Origin: Pseudomonas sp. URIL14HWK12:I12
GTDB taxonomy: Bacteria > Pseudomonadota > Gammaproteobacteria > Pseudomonadales > Pseudomonadaceae
Direction of reading: 5' to 3'
DNA length: 64,000 nucleotides
Assembly (NCBI RefSeq): GCF_003097135.1
Contig: NZ_QEQL01000005.1
Span: forward strand, 310,001 to 374,000
Shown here: positions 41,920-54,483 of the stretch, in pieces
Layout: each line of letters begins with the position of its first letter
Position numbering within the stretch: position 1 is the first letter of the stretch
Position numbers and translations under genes: made by a program
The notes under the pieces: generated by a model
What the model saw: only the letters and a program-made list of their open reading frames with translations
Databases searched by the model: none
Told to the model about the DNA's origin: nothing

Positions 41920-42675
41920 TCAGTTTCCCGCGGCGCGACAGATCGCACCGAATTCATCTGCATTCAGGGAAGCTCCACCAATGAGCCCCCCATCGATATC
42001 CGGCATGCGGAACAGCTCTGCCGCATTGACAGCTTTAACGCTACCGCCGTATAGAAGCCGCACCAACTGTGCAACTTCTGCATTCTTACCAGCCAGTTGA
42101 GCGCGGATGGCCGCATGGACCTCTTGCGCCTGCTCAGGGCTTGCCGTCAAACCGGTACCGATGGCCCAAACAGGCTCATAAGCAACCACAGCCTTGGCAA
42201 ACACCTCGATACCCAGCGCCTCAATCACACTCGACAGCTGACGACCTACAACGCTCAACGTATCGCCAGCCTCACGCTCTTCGAGCGTCTCGCCTACACA
42301 CAATACGGGCGTCAGGCCTGCAGCCTGGGCTGCTTCAAACTTAGCCACCAGCTCCTGGTCGGTCTCCCCAAACACCTGACGGCGCTCCGAGTGCCCCACC
42401 AAAACCAGCGAACAACCTGCATCCTTTAACTGTGCCGGGGACACTTCCCCGGTCAAGGCGCCCTCTTTCAGCTGCCGCGCGCTGTTTTGCGCGCCAACGG
42501 CGACAGAAGCACCCTGCAAAGCCTGGATGACCTGAGGGACATAAAGGCTAGGTGGAAACACCGCGACCTCTACATTACTCGGAAACTCAAGACTTTTCAA
42601 CGACTTGGTAAGCTCAGCGACGCTGGCGCCAGTACCGTGCATTTTCCAGTTACCAGCTACCATCTTACGACGCAT
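41920..42675 (-). CDS. tpiA: Triosephosphate isomerase
   Basis: Interconverts glyceraldehyde-3-P and dihydroxyacetone-P. The 251-residue TIM barrel has G-N-W-K-M-H (Lys11), the catalytic His in LVGHSERRQVFGETD (about 91-105), catalytic Glu in VAYEPVWAIGTG (about 164-175), and the phosphate loop LLYGGSVKAVNA. Followed immediately by secG. Confidence 0.98.
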   Translation of the reverse strand: MRRKMVAGNWKMHGTGASVAELTKSLKSLEFPSNVEVAVFPPSLYVPQVIQALQGASVAVGAQNSARQLKEGALTGEVSPAQLKDAGCSLVLVGHSERRQVFGETDQELVAKFEAAQAAGLTPVLCVGETLEEREAGDTLSVVGRQLSSVIEALGIEVFAKAVVAYEPVWAIGTGLTASPEQAQEVHAAIRAQLAGKNAEVAQLVRLLYGGSVKAVNAAELFRMPDIDGGLIGGASLNADEFGAICRAAGN

Positions 42676-42741
42676 GCTGTACCTCGTCGGTCAAAGTGGG
42701 CGCAGATAGTACCCAACCCAAGATTAAGTGGCAAGTCAAAA

Positions 42742-44079
42742 TCACGCGCAAACTTCCGCTACCAAACTAGCCAGGGATTCAGCGTGGCGGCGCACCTGGA
42801 TTTCCTCGTCGCCCTCGACCATGACCCGCACCAGCGGCTCGGTGCCGGACTTGCGCAGCAGAACTCGGCCACGCCCATCCATCGCCTCGGTCACGCGCGC
42901 GCAGGCAGCTTTCACGTCAGGGTGCTCGACGGGGTCAACGCCGCCACCGAAGCGCACATTGATCAGTACCTGAGGGCATTTGCGAATCGCGCGGCGCGCC
43001 TGTGCAAGGGTTTCACCCCGTCGCTTGAGCGCGAGCAGCACCTGAAGCGAAGCGATGATTGCGTCGCCGGTGGTCGTATGCTGAGCGCAAACGATGTGGC
43101 CGGAGTTCTCGCCACCCAGCGGCCAATCGCGCTCGAGCATGTCAGCGATGACATAGCGATCACCGACCTTGGCACGGCTGAATGGAATTTCGAGCTCACC
43201 CAAGGCCAACTCAAGGCCAAGGTTGCTCATCAGCGTGCCGACCACCCCGCCGTGAAGCTTTCCGCGCTCCTTGAGATCGCGTGCGATGATGAACAGCAGC
43301 TCGTCGCCATCGACCACCGCACCAGAGCCATCAACCATCAACACGCGATCACCGTCACCATCGAAGGCGATGCCCAGGTCTGCATGGCCAACCAGCACGG
43401 CGGCCTGCAGCGCTTCCATGTGGGTAGAGCCGCAGTTTTCGTTGATGTTGAGGCCGTCTGGTGCTGCCGACAGCACGGTGACCTGCGCCCCGAGCTCCCG
43501 GAAGACATTCGGCGCAACTTTGTACGTAGCACCATGGGCGCAGTCGACCACGATACGCAGGCCCGCAAAGTCGGTGCTGGTGGGCACGCTGCTCTTGCAG
43601 AACTCGATGTAACGGCCAGCAGCGTCGTTGATCCGCGACACCTTGCCCAGCTTGGCCGATTCGACCACGGTCATGGGCTGGTCCATCAATTCTTCGATCA
43701 TCAGCTCGATGTCGTCGGGCAACTTGGTGCCCTGCCCCGAAAAGAACTTGATCCCGTTGTCATCATGAGGGTTGTGCGAGGCGCTGATGACGATCCCCGC
43801 TTCAGCGTGAAAGGTGCGCGTCAGGTAGGCGATGCCTGGGGTGGGCATCGGCCCCAGCAACATCACATCGGCGCCAGCGGCCGAAAGGCCTGCTTCCAGC
43901 GCTGACTCGAACATGTATCCGGAGATACGGGTGTCCTTGCCGACCAGCACACGGCAGGCCCCCATCTTCTGGAAGGCCTTGCCTGCCGCCCAACCAAGCT
44001 TGAGCATGAAGTCTGGAGTAATGGGGTATTCGCCGACACGGCCGCGAATGCCATCGGTACCAAAATATTTTCTGCTCAT
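42742..44079 (-). CDS. glmM: Phosphoglucosamine mutase
   Basis: Converts glucosamine-6-P to glucosamine-1-P for peptidoglycan and LPS precursors. 445 residues from ATG 44079 (GGAG five bases upstream). GTG 44085, which would overlap folP as GTGA, is an alternative. Phosphoserine loop V-I-S-A-S-H-N-P (Ser near 101), Mg-binding D-G-D-G-D-R (about 241-246), and C-terminal phosphate site K-S-G-T-E-P. Two bases downstream of folP. Confidence 0.97.
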   Translation of the reverse strand: MSRKYFGTDGIRGRVGEYPITPDFMLKLGWAAGKAFQKMGACRVLVGKDTRISGYMFESALEAGLSAAGADVMLLGPMPTPGIAYLTRTFHAEAGIVISASHNPHDDNGIKFFSGQGTKLPDDIELMIEELMDQPMTVVESAKLGKVSRINDAAGRYIEFCKSSVPTSTDFAGLRIVVDCAHGATYKVAPNVFRELGAQVTVLSAAPDGLNINENCGSTHMEALQAAVLVGHADLGIAFDGDGDRVLMVDGSGAVVDGDELLFIIARDLKERGKLHGGVVGTLMSNLGLELALGELEIPFSRAKVGDRYVIADMLERDWPLGGENSGHIVCAQHTTTGDAIIASLQVLLALKRRGETLAQARRAIRKCPQVLINVRFGGGVDPVEHPDVKAACARVTEAMDGRGRVLLRKSGTEPLVRVMVEGDEEIQVRRHAESLASLVAEVCA

Positions 44080-44081
44080 AT

Positions 44082-44948
44082 TCACTCCAGATTTTCTTGT
44101 TCAACCGACTCGACGGCTTCCAGCATGCGGATCACATCGACGGTTTCGGCCACATCGTGCACTCGCAGGATCCGCGCGCCCTTGACCTGCGCCAGCGCGG
44201 CGAGCGCCAGGCTGCCATATAAACGCTCGGCCACAGGGCGGTTCAGCGCAAGGCCCACCATGCTCTTGCGCGAAACGCCAACCAGCAATGGGCGCCCCAG
44301 CTCAAAAAGGTCGGCCATCTGGCGAAACAGGCGCAGGTTGTGCGCATGGGTCTTGGCGAAGCCGAAGCCGGGGTCGAGCACGATGTGCTCGTTGGCGATT
44401 CCGGCATTGTGACAGGCACGCATGCGCTCGGCGAGGAAATCACGCACTTCACCCACCAGGTTCTGGTAGCGGGGAGCATTCTGCATATCCCCCGGTTCCC
44501 CTCGCATGTGCATCAGGCACACCGCCACACCCGCCTGTGCAACGGCCTGCAGGGCACCTTCGCGGCGTAGGGCGCGCACGTCGTTGATCATGCCCGCGCC
44601 GGCTACTGCTGACTCTCGCATTACCGAGGGGGTGGAAGTATCGACCGATACCACTACATCAAGCTCAGCAACAATTTGCTGCACTATGGGAACGACCCTG
44701 TCGAGCTCTTCCTGCTCGGTGACCGGGGCTGCGCCGGGCCGAGTAGACTCGCCACCGACGTCGATGATCGTGGCGCCGGCCTCGACCATCGCCCGCGCGT
44801 GCGCAAGCGCCCCCTCACGGCCGCAGAAACGGCCGCCATCGGAAAAGGAGTCAGGCGTGACATTGAGGATACCCATGATATGGGTATGGCTTAAATCAAG
44901 AACCCGGTTGCCGCAAGGCAACCGGGTCGGGTGAAGCGTGAATGCCAT
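44082..44948 (-). CDS. folP: Dihydropteroate synthase
   Basis: Joins p-aminobenzoate to the pterin pyrophosphate made by FolK; the target of sulfonamides. 288 residues with I-M-G-I-L-N-V-T-P-D-S-F-S-D-G-G (about 24-39), VDVGGESTRPGA, and F-G-F-A-K. Eight bases after the ftsH stop, in the conserved ftsH-folP-glmM order. Confidence 0.97.
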   Translation of the reverse strand: MAFTLHPTRLPCGNRVLDLSHTHIMGILNVTPDSFSDGGRFCGREGALAHARAMVEAGATIIDVGGESTRPGAAPVTEQEELDRVVPIVQQIVAELDVVVSVDTSTPSVMRESAVAGAGMINDVRALRREGALQAVAQAGVAVCLMHMRGEPGDMQNAPRYQNLVGEVRDFLAERMRACHNAGIANEHIVLDPGFGFAKTHAHNLRLFRQMADLFELGRPLLVGVSRKSMVGLALNRPVAERLYGSLALAALAQVKGARILRVHDVAETVDVIRMLEAVESVEQENLE

Positions 44949-44956
44949 GTGTAACC

Positions 44957-46861
44957 TTACACTTCTGCCGCTGGGCCGCCGATCGGGTTCTGAGGGCGCT
45001 CATCACGAGGTGATGGCGTGCCGGAGGAACCGGAATCTCCCCAATCGCGAGGCTCTCGAATGGTGCGGCCGGCCATGATGTCGTCGATTTGATCGGCATC
45101 GATCGTCTCGTACTTCATCAACGCCTCAGCCATTGCGTCCAGCTTGTCGCGGTTATCGGTAAGAATCTGCTTGGCCGTGCCATAGCACTGATCGATGATG
45201 CTGCGCACTTCGGCATCGATCAGCTTTGCCGTTTCACCAGACACGTTGGCATTCTGCCCGCCACCACCGCGCCCCAAGAACACTTCGCCTTCTTCCTCGG
45301 CATACAGCAATGGCCCAAGCTTCTCGGAAAGGCCCCACTTGGTCACCATGTTCCGGGCAATCTGGCTCGCACGCATGATGTCGTTCGACGCCCCGGTGGT
45401 CACACCATCAAAGCCCAGCGTCATCTCCTCGGCAATACGGCCGCCGTAGAGCGAGCAGATCTGGCTGATCAACGCACGCTTGGACAGGCTGTATCGATCT
45501 TCTTCGGGCAGGAACATCGTAACACCGAGCGCACGCCCCCTTGGAATGATCGAAACCTTGTAGACCGGGTCGTGCTCTGGCACGACCCTGCCGACGATGG
45601 CGTGGCCGGCTTCGTGGTAAGCGGTATTCTGCTTTTCTTTCTCGGACATCACCATGGTCTTGCGCTCGGCGCCCATCATGATCTTGTCCTTGGCCAGCTC
45701 GAACTCGCGCATTTCGACGATTCGCTTGCCAGCCCGCGCAGCAAACAGCGAGGCCTCGTTCACCAGGTTTGCCAGGTCAGCGCCCGAGAAACCGGGAGTA
45801 CCGCGGGCGATGACGCCGGCGTTTACATCATCGTGCACCGGCACTTTGCGCATGTGCACCTTCAGGATCTGCTCGCGGCCGCGAATGTCCGGCAGGCCAA
45901 CTACAACCTGGCGGTCGAAACGGCCGGGGCGCAGCAAGGCCGGGTCAAGAACGTCCGGGCGGTTGGTCGCTGCAATGACGATGATGCCATCGTTCATTTC
46001 AAAGCCGTCCATTTCCACCAGCAACTGGTTGAGGGTTTGCTCGCGCTCATCGTGCCCCCCGCCCATGCCGGCACCACGATGGCGACCGACCGCATCGATC
46101 TCGTCGATGAAGATGATGCAAGGTGCGTGCTTCTTGGCCTGCTCGAACATATCGCGCACGCGGCTGGCGCCGACACCCACGAACATTTCGACGAAATCGG
46201 AACCGGAAATCGTGAAGAACGGCACTTTCGCCTCGCCGGCGATGGCCTTGGCCAAGAGCGTCTTACCGGTACCGGGCGGGCCGACCATCAGCACGCCGCG
46301 TGGGATACGACCACCCAGGCGCTGGAATTTGCCAGGGTCGCGCAGGAATTCGACCAGCTCGCCAACTTCTTCCTTCGCCTCGTCGCAGCCCGCGACGTCA
46401 GCCAAGGTCGTTTTGACCTGGTCTTCAGACAACAGCCTGGCTTTGCTCTTGCCGAAACTCATCGGCCCGCCCTTGCCCCCGGCACCTCCCTGCATCTGCC
46501 GCATGAAGAACATGAACACGGCGATGATCACAAGGATTGGGAAGCTGGCCACCAGCAACTGGCTCCAGATACTCGGCTGCTCAGGCTGCTTGCCTTCGAC
46601 CACGACTTTGTTGTCGATCAGATCGCCCATCAGGCCATTGTCAGGAACGACGGGGCGGATGGTTTTGAAGTTTTCGCCGTCGTTGCGCTTGCCGGTGATC
46701 GCATAGCCGTCGAAGACGACCCGCTCGATCTTCCCGTCTTTCACCTGCTGGATGAAGTCGGAATAATTGAGGGTTTGCGGCTCGTTCGGGCTCGAAAAGT
46801 TGTTCATCACCGTGACCAGGACGGCGGCGATGATCAACCACAGGATCAGATTCTTTGCCAT
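44957..46861 (-). CDS. ftsH: ATP-dependent zinc metalloprotease FtsH
   Basis: Inner-membrane AAA+ protease that degrades membrane proteins and regulators such as sigma-32 and LpxC in E. coli. 634 residues from ATG 46861; TTG 46870, better spaced from a GAGGGT site, is a possible start. Two membrane segments (about 3-21 and 102-121), Walker A GPPGTGKT (about 192-199), second region of homology GRFDRQVVVGLPD, and zinc site H-E-A-G-H (about 415-419). The C-terminal tail is Pro/Gly/Ser-rich. Confidence 0.97.
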   Translation of the reverse strand: MAKNLILWLIIAAVLVTVMNNFSSPNEPQTLNYSDFIQQVKDGKIERVVFDGYAITGKRNDGENFKTIRPVVPDNGLMGDLIDNKVVVEGKQPEQPSIWSQLLVASFPILVIIAVFMFFMRQMQGGAGGKGGPMSFGKSKARLLSEDQVKTTLADVAGCDEAKEEVGELVEFLRDPGKFQRLGGRIPRGVLMVGPPGTGKTLLAKAIAGEAKVPFFTISGSDFVEMFVGVGASRVRDMFEQAKKHAPCIIFIDEIDAVGRHRGAGMGGGHDEREQTLNQLLVEMDGFEMNDGIIVIAATNRPDVLDPALLRPGRFDRQVVVGLPDIRGREQILKVHMRKVPVHDDVNAGVIARGTPGFSGADLANLVNEASLFAARAGKRIVEMREFELAKDKIMMGAERKTMVMSEKEKQNTAYHEAGHAIVGRVVPEHDPVYKVSIIPRGRALGVTMFLPEEDRYSLSKRALISQICSLYGGRIAEEMTLGFDGVTTGASNDIMRASQIARNMVTKWGLSEKLGPLLYAEEEGEVFLGRGGGGQNANVSGETAKLIDAEVRSIIDQCYGTAKQILTDNRDKLDAMAEALMKYETIDADQIDDIMAGRTIREPRDWGDSGSSGTPSPRDERPQNPIGGPAAEV

Positions 46862-46920
46862 ATCGTTCAATTCACTACCCTCTGGACCGCGCTACCAGGA
46901 CCTTGGGCTACGCGCTCCGC

Positions 46921-46931
46921 ATGATAATCAT
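46921..46931. promoter_or_regulatory. ATGATAATCAT palindrome upstream of ftsH
   Basis: This perfect 11-bp palindrome equals the centre of the Fur consensus, but the flanks do not match. It lies 60 bases before the ftsH start in the 222-nt gap to rlmE. A regulatory role is speculative. Confidence 0.25.
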
Positions 46932-47083
46932 CGGCCTAACTTACTACATATCCGTTACGAACATCAGACACGGTCTGTAACACGTTGTGAAACATAGACT
47001 GCCGAGATATTCGCTCTGCTCAATCGGCCGTACTATTTGAAAAAAGCTATCGACCCGGCTGCGCGCACGCAATCGGGCCGCTC

Positions 47084-47704
47084 TCAGCCCCTAAACCCCC
47101 GTGCCAGCAGGTATTGTTCCCGCGAGCGGTCACGCGAAGAGCTGGGTTTGCGCATCTGTACCTTCTCAAACATCTGCCGAACGGTCTTGAGGTAGCTATC
47201 GAAACCTTCGCCCTGGAAAATCTTGATGAGAAAATCACCGCCAGGGCGCAGTACACGCCCCGACAAATCCAGGGCCAACTCGCACAGGAACATGGCCTTG
47301 GGCATGTCCACTGCACTCAGCCCACTCATATTGGGGGCCATATCGGAAATCACAAGGTCCACCTGCGAATCGCCTACCGCTTCGAGGATACGTGCAAGCA
47401 CGGCGTCGTCTGTGAAATCGCCCTTGATGAAGGTCACGTCGGCGATGGCGTCCATGTCGAGGATGTCAGAAGCGATCAGGCTGCCCTGCCCCCCGATCAG
47501 ACGGCTGGTGACCTGGGACCAGCCGCCAGGCGCAGCACCCAGGTCGATCACGCTCATGCCGGGGCGGATGAGCTTGTCTTTTTCCTGGATTTCCAGAAGC
47601 TTGTAACTGGCGCGTGAACGATAGCCATCCTTCTGCGCCTGTTTGACGAATGGGTCGTTGAAGTGTTCTCTGAGCCAGTTGTGGCTGGATTTGGAGCGGG
47701 CCAT
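47084..47704 (-). CDS. rlmE: 23S rRNA (uridine(2552)-2'-O)-methyltransferase
   Basis: Heat-shock associated rRNA methyltransferase (RrmJ/FtsJ) acting on the A loop of 50S. 206 residues from ATG 47704, beginning MARSKSSHNWLREHFNDPFV. Includes catalytic Lys in Y-K-L-L-E-I, SAM motif VIDLGAAPGGWSQ (about 52-64), D-M-A-P-N-M-S-G, and F-L-I-K-I-F-Q-G. Upstream of ftsH with a 222-nt gap; divergent from yhbY. Confidence 0.96.
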   Translation of the reverse strand: MARSKSSHNWLREHFNDPFVKQAQKDGYRSRASYKLLEIQEKDKLIRPGMSVIDLGAAPGGWSQVTSRLIGGQGSLIASDILDMDAIADVTFIKGDFTDDAVLARILEAVGDSQVDLVISDMAPNMSGLSAVDMPKAMFLCELALDLSGRVLRPGGDFLIKIFQGEGFDSYLKTVRQMFEKVQMRKPSSSRDRSREQYLLARGFRG

Positions 47705-47809
47705 TGGCACCTCGGTGTGGGCGGACCTAGCAAGTGACTGGGCGTAAACCCCTGCCCTCGGGTAAAATGGCCGCCGTTTTCATACAGATTCAAAAAGGGT
47801 CAAACGAAT

Positions 47810-48118
47810 ATGCCGCTCACCCCGGAGCAGAAAAAGCAATACAAGTCCATCGGCCATCACCTCAAACCGGTGTTGATCGTTGCCGAAAACGGCCTGACCG
47901 ATGGCGTCATCGCCGAACTGGACCGCGCCCTGAGCGACCATGAACTGATCAAGGTCAAGTTCAACATCGTCGACCGCGAAGAGCGTGTGGCCAGCATCGC
48001 TGCGCTGTGCAAGGCCGGCCGCGCAGACCTCGTACAGTCTATCGGCAAAATGGCGCTGGTGTATCGCAAGAATGCCCAGCCCAATCGCAACCTTTCGAAC
48101 ATCCATCGCTTCCAGTAA
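47810..48118 (+). CDS. yhbY: CRS1-YhbY domain RNA-binding protein
   Basis: Ribosome-associated RNA-binding protein of 102 residues, essentially one CRM domain. It has Y-K-S-I-G-H-H-L-K-P-V-L-I-V, G-L-T-D-G-V-I-A-E-L and H-E-L-I-K-V-K. Divergent from rlmE, an arrangement conserved in gammaproteobacteria; linked to 50S biogenesis in E. coli. Confidence 0.93.
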   Translation: MPLTPEQKKQYKSIGHHLKPVLIVAENGLTDGVIAELDRALSDHELIKVKFNIVDREERVASIAALCKAGRADLVQSIGKMALVYRKNAQPNRNLSNIHRFQ

Positions 48119-48131
48119 CGGCAGCGAAGGG

Positions 48132-48551
48132 TCAGGGCTCGCGGCGCGTTGGCGTGGGCCATAGCACCAGCAAAAGCCCAGCGGTGCCCAGCACTACAAT
48201 GGGCACTGCGCCGAGCCTGGAGGGCGGCAGGCCAGCGCCTGCAAAGCCTATCCAGGCGAGCGCTGCGGCCAGGGCCAACCAAAGCAATTGCGCACGGCGG
48301 TCACGCAGCAGGGCTTTCGCTCCGCTGCGCCACCCCAGGATCACCAGCTGAACGCCGATACCCCACAGCGCAAAGGTAACGGCCCAGGTATTGGCAGCGT
48401 CAAGCACGTCACGCCGCAGCAACTCAGCCAGGCTCGAGCGCTCGAGTGCCGGGGCCATCAGCACCTGAACACCCCATAGGCCGCCGACCCAGAGCACCTG
48501 GGCCAGCTGCCAGAGGGATGCAGGCAGGTCAGAGGTGCGCGACTTCGACAA
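48132..48551 (-). CDS. DUF4149 family inner-membrane protein
   Basis: Predicted membrane protein of up to 139 residues with about four hydrophobic segments (19-38, 56-75, 89-107, 113-132), in the DUF4149 family by position after greA and the W-Q-L-A-Q-V-L-W-V-G-G-L-W opening. The start is unclear: TTG 48551 lies inside the end of greA, and no ATG is available before the first membrane segment. Function unknown. Confidence 0.7.
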   Translation of the reverse strand: MSKSRTSDLPASLWQLAQVLWVGGLWGVQVLMAPALERSSLAELLRRDVLDAANTWAVTFALWGIGVQLVILGWRSGAKALLRDRRAQLLWLALAAALAWIGFAGAGLPPSRLGAVPIVVLGTAGLLLVLWPTPTRREP

Positions 48552-48998
48552 TCTCGTACTCGACCACGCCGCTTGGGGTTTTCACGGTCACCACGTCGCC
48601 CTCTTCCTTGCCGATCAGGGCACGGGCAATGGGCGAACCGACCGAGAGCTTGCCAACTTTGATGTCGGCCTCATCCTCGCCCACGATCTGGTACTTCACA
48701 CTCTCATCCGTTTCGACGTTGGCGATCTCGACAGTAACGCCGAAGATCACCTTGCCGGTCTTGGGCATGTTGGTGACGTCGATGACCACCGCGTTCTGCA
48801 GGCGCCCTTCGATGTCGCGAATACGCGCCTCGGCAAGGCCCTGCTCCTCACGCGCGGCGTGGTACTCGGCGTTTTCCTTGAGGTCACCCAGTTCGCGAGC
48901 CTCGCCGATCTTGGCACTGATCAGCGGGCGTTCTTCCTTGAGCTTCTTCAGTTCGTCTTCCAGGGCGCGAGCGCCCTGGACAGTCATGGGGTATTTAT

Positions 48999-49002
<4 letters not shown>
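48529..49002 (-). CDS. greA: Transcription elongation factor GreA
   Basis: Rescues backtracked RNA polymerase by stimulating transcript cleavage through the secondary channel, the same channel used by DksA (14.7 kb). 157 residues: N-terminal coiled coil (about 1-75) with acidic tip L-K-E-N-A-E-Y-H-A-A, and FKBP-like C-terminal domain with S-P-I-A-R-A-L-I-G. ATG overlaps the carB stop by four bases. Confidence 0.97.
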
Positions 49003-52220
<3,218 letters not shown>

Positions 52221-52284
52221 GGTTGTCACTCGAATCCGCGGGTCAGTCGGCAGGCCTGTGCAGCAAGCCGCCTGTAACAGTCTC

Positions 52285-52323
52285 TGGCGGCGCCCCGGCC
52301 CTCAGGGCTTGCGGGGCGCGCCA
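52285..52323 (-). other. Large hairpin in the carA-carB gap
   Basis: TGGCG(G)CGCCCC and GGGGCGCGCCA pair with one bulge; the loop contains a second stem GCCCT/AGGGC. No U tract follows, so the operon probably continues through it; it may modulate carB expression. Confidence 0.5.
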
Positions 52324-52337
52324 CCTGGGGCTGGCGC

Positions 52338-53474
52338 TTAGCGGCGCTTGGCCATGGCATCGATAAAGCGATCGAACAGCGGCGCCACATCGGTGGGGCC
52401 TGGGCTCGCCTCGGGGTGCCCCTGGAAGCTGAACGCGCTCTTGTCGGTGCGCTCGATACCCTGCAGGGTGCCGTCGAACAGAGACTTGTGCGTGGCGCGC
52501 AGGTTGGCAGGCAGCGTTTTCTCGTCGACCGCAAAACCGTGGTTCTGGCTGGTGATCATGACCACGCCGCTGTCCAGATCCTGAACCGGGTGGTTGGCGC
52601 CGTGGTGGCCGGTGTCCATCTTCACGGTGCGGGCGCCAGAAGCCAGGGCCAGCAACTGGTGGCCCAGGCAAATGCCGAATACTGGCACGTCGGTTTCCAG
52701 CACCTGCTTGATCGCCTCGATGGCGTAATCGCAGGGCTCGGGGTCGCCAGGGCCGTTGGAGAGGAACACGCCATCGGGGTTCATGGCCAGGACCTCGGCC
52801 GCCGGGGTTTTGGCCGGCACTACGGTCAGGCGGCAGCCACGGGCCACCAGCATGCGCAGGATATTGACCTTCACGCCGTAGTCGTAGGCCACTACGTGGT
52901 AGGGCAGCTCGGCGTCGGTGCGCTCTGGGTGGCTGTCGCCGGCCAGTTGCCAGACGCTGGAGCGCCATTGGTAGGTGCTGGCGGTGGAAACTTCCTTGGC
53001 CAGGTCCATGCCCTTCAGGCCTGGGAACCCGCGCGCAGCCGCGATGGCCGCTTCGTCGGTGATGCCGTCGCCCGCAAGGATCGCACCGTTCTGCGCGCCC
53101 TTCTCACGCAGAATACGGGTCAGGCGGCGGGTATCGATGCCGGCGATGGCGACCACACCGTTGGCCTTGAGGTAGTCGGACAGCGACTGGGTGTTGCGCC
53201 AGTTGCTGGCCAGCAACGGCAGGTCGCGGATCACCAGGCCAGCCGACCAGACCTTGTTCGACTCGGCATCGAGCTCGGTGGTGCCGGTGTTGCCGATGTG
53301 CGGGTAGGTCAGGGTAACGATCTGCTGGGCGTATGAAGGATCTGTGAGGATTTCCTGATAACCGGTCATAGCGGTGTTGAACACCACCTCTCCGACGGTC
53401 TGGCCGTCGGCTCCGATCGCTTGGCCGCGAAAGATGCTGCCGTCGGCAAGGGCGAGTATGGCTGGCTTAGTCAA
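52338..53474 (-). CDS. carA: Carbamoyl-phosphate synthase small subunit
   Basis: Glutaminase subunit delivering ammonia to CarB. 378 residues with a TTG start (GGAGG six bases upstream), as in other Pseudomonas carA genes. N-terminal CarA domain (1-150) and class I glutamine amidotransferase with catalytic Cys in F-G-I-C-L-G-H-Q (near 268) and the His/Glu pair in FQGHPEASPGP (near 352). Confidence 0.97.
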   Translation of the reverse strand: MTKPAILALADGSIFRGQAIGADGQTVGEVVFNTAMTGYQEILTDPSYAQQIVTLTYPHIGNTGTTELDAESNKVWSAGLVIRDLPLLASNWRNTQSLSDYLKANGVVAIAGIDTRRLTRILREKGAQNGAILAGDGITDEAAIAAARGFPGLKGMDLAKEVSTASTYQWRSSVWQLAGDSHPERTDAELPYHVVAYDYGVKVNILRMLVARGCRLTVVPAKTPAAEVLAMNPDGVFLSNGPGDPEPCDYAIEAIKQVLETDVPVFGICLGHQLLALASGARTVKMDTGHHGANHPVQDLDSGVVMITSQNHGFAVDEKTLPANLRATHKSLFDGTLQGIERTDKSAFSFQGHPEASPGPTDVAPLFDRFIDAMAKRR

Positions 53475-53518
53475 GAAGACCTCCGAAATTCAAGCCTGAA
53501 GGGGCGATCGCAGGTTGT

Positions 53519-53557
53519 AAAAAAGCGGAATGACGTATTCACGTCACCCCGCTTTTT
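53519..53557 (-). terminator. Terminator or attenuator between dapB and carA
   Basis: AAAAAAGCGG and CCGCTTTTTT enclose an inner stem TGACGT-ATTC-ACGTCA, making a tall hairpin with U runs in both directions. It may end the dapB transcript, or act as an attenuator if carA transcription begins upstream. A second hairpin (CGCTTTTAGTG / CACTAAAGCG, 53575-53600) lies between it and dapB. Confidence 0.8.
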
Positions 53558-53658
53558 TTAACGAATTCATCTGCGCGCTTTTAGTGGACACACTAAAGCG
53601 GGAAGCTTACAGAAAAATCGTTTTTTGGTCCACCGCTAAATGATCCGAAAATGGGTGT

Positions 53659-54462
53659 TCAGTGCAGCCCGAGCACGTCCTGCATGTCGTAGAGGCCCGG
53701 GGCACGCCCCTCCAGCCACATGGCCGCACGCACCGCCCCCTTGGCGAACGTCATGCGGCTGGAGGCCTTGTGAGTGATCTCCACGCGCTCGCCTTCGGTG
53801 GCGAACAGCACGGTATGGTCGCCCACCACGTCGCCGGCACGCACCGTGGCGAAACCGATGGTCTGGCGGTCGCGAGCGCCGGTCTGGCCTTCGCGGCCGT
53901 ACACGGCCACTTCACGCAAGTCGCGGCCCAGCGCATTGGCAACCACCTCACCCATGCGCAGCGCGGTACCCGACGGCGCATCGACCTTGTGCCGGTGATG
54001 GGCTTCGATGATCTCGATGTCTGCCTCTTCGGCCATGACCCGGGCAGCGGTATCGAGCAGCTTCAGGCACAGATTCACCCCTACGCTGAAGTTGGCGGCG
54101 AAAACGATCGGAATGTCCTTGCCGGCCTCCGCCAGGCGGGCTTTTTCTTCTTCAGTGAAGCCGGTGGTGCCGATGACCATGGCCTTGCCGGCCTTGCGGC
54201 AGGCTGCCAGGTTCTTCAGGGTGACCGAGGGATGAACGAAATCGATCAACACGTCGAACTCATCCATTACCCGCGCGATGTCACCAGACAACGGCACGCC
54301 GATACGCCCCAGTGCCGCCAGCTCGCCGGCATCGGCACCCACCAGGGTGCTGTCTGGGCGGTGAACTGCTGCGGTAAGGCCGGCCCCGGCCTCCTTATGA
54401 ACGGCTTCGATCAGGGCCTTGCCCATCCGACCGGCCGCGCCGGTTACTGCAATGCGTCGCAT
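53659..54462 (-). CDS. dapB: 4-hydroxy-tetrahydrodipicolinate reductase
   Basis: NAD(P)H-dependent reductase of lysine and diaminopimelate synthesis. 267 residues: Rossmann motif G-A-A-G-R-M-G-K (about 8-15), GTTGF, and the catalytic signature EAHHRHKVDAPSGTA (about 155-169). Lies 21 nt after dnaJ and before carA. Confidence 0.97.
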   Translation of the reverse strand: MRRIAVTGAAGRMGKALIEAVHKEAGAGLTAAVHRPDSTLVGADAGELAALGRIGVPLSGDIARVMDEFDVLIDFVHPSVTLKNLAACRKAGKAMVIGTTGFTEEEKARLAEAGKDIPIVFAANFSVGVNLCLKLLDTAARVMAEEADIEIIEAHHRHKVDAPSGTALRMGEVVANALGRDLREVAVYGREGQTGARDRQTIGFATVRAGDVVGDHTVLFATEGERVEITHKASSRMTFAKGAVRAAMWLEGRAPGLYDMQDVLGLH

Positions 54463-54483
54463 GCTTGCGTCCTTTGAAAAAGA

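Noticed and set aside
46921..46931. Fur box upstream of ftsH
   Set aside because: Only the central 11 bases match the consensus (12 of 19 overall) and ftsH is not a usual Fur target; kept as a weak palindrome only.
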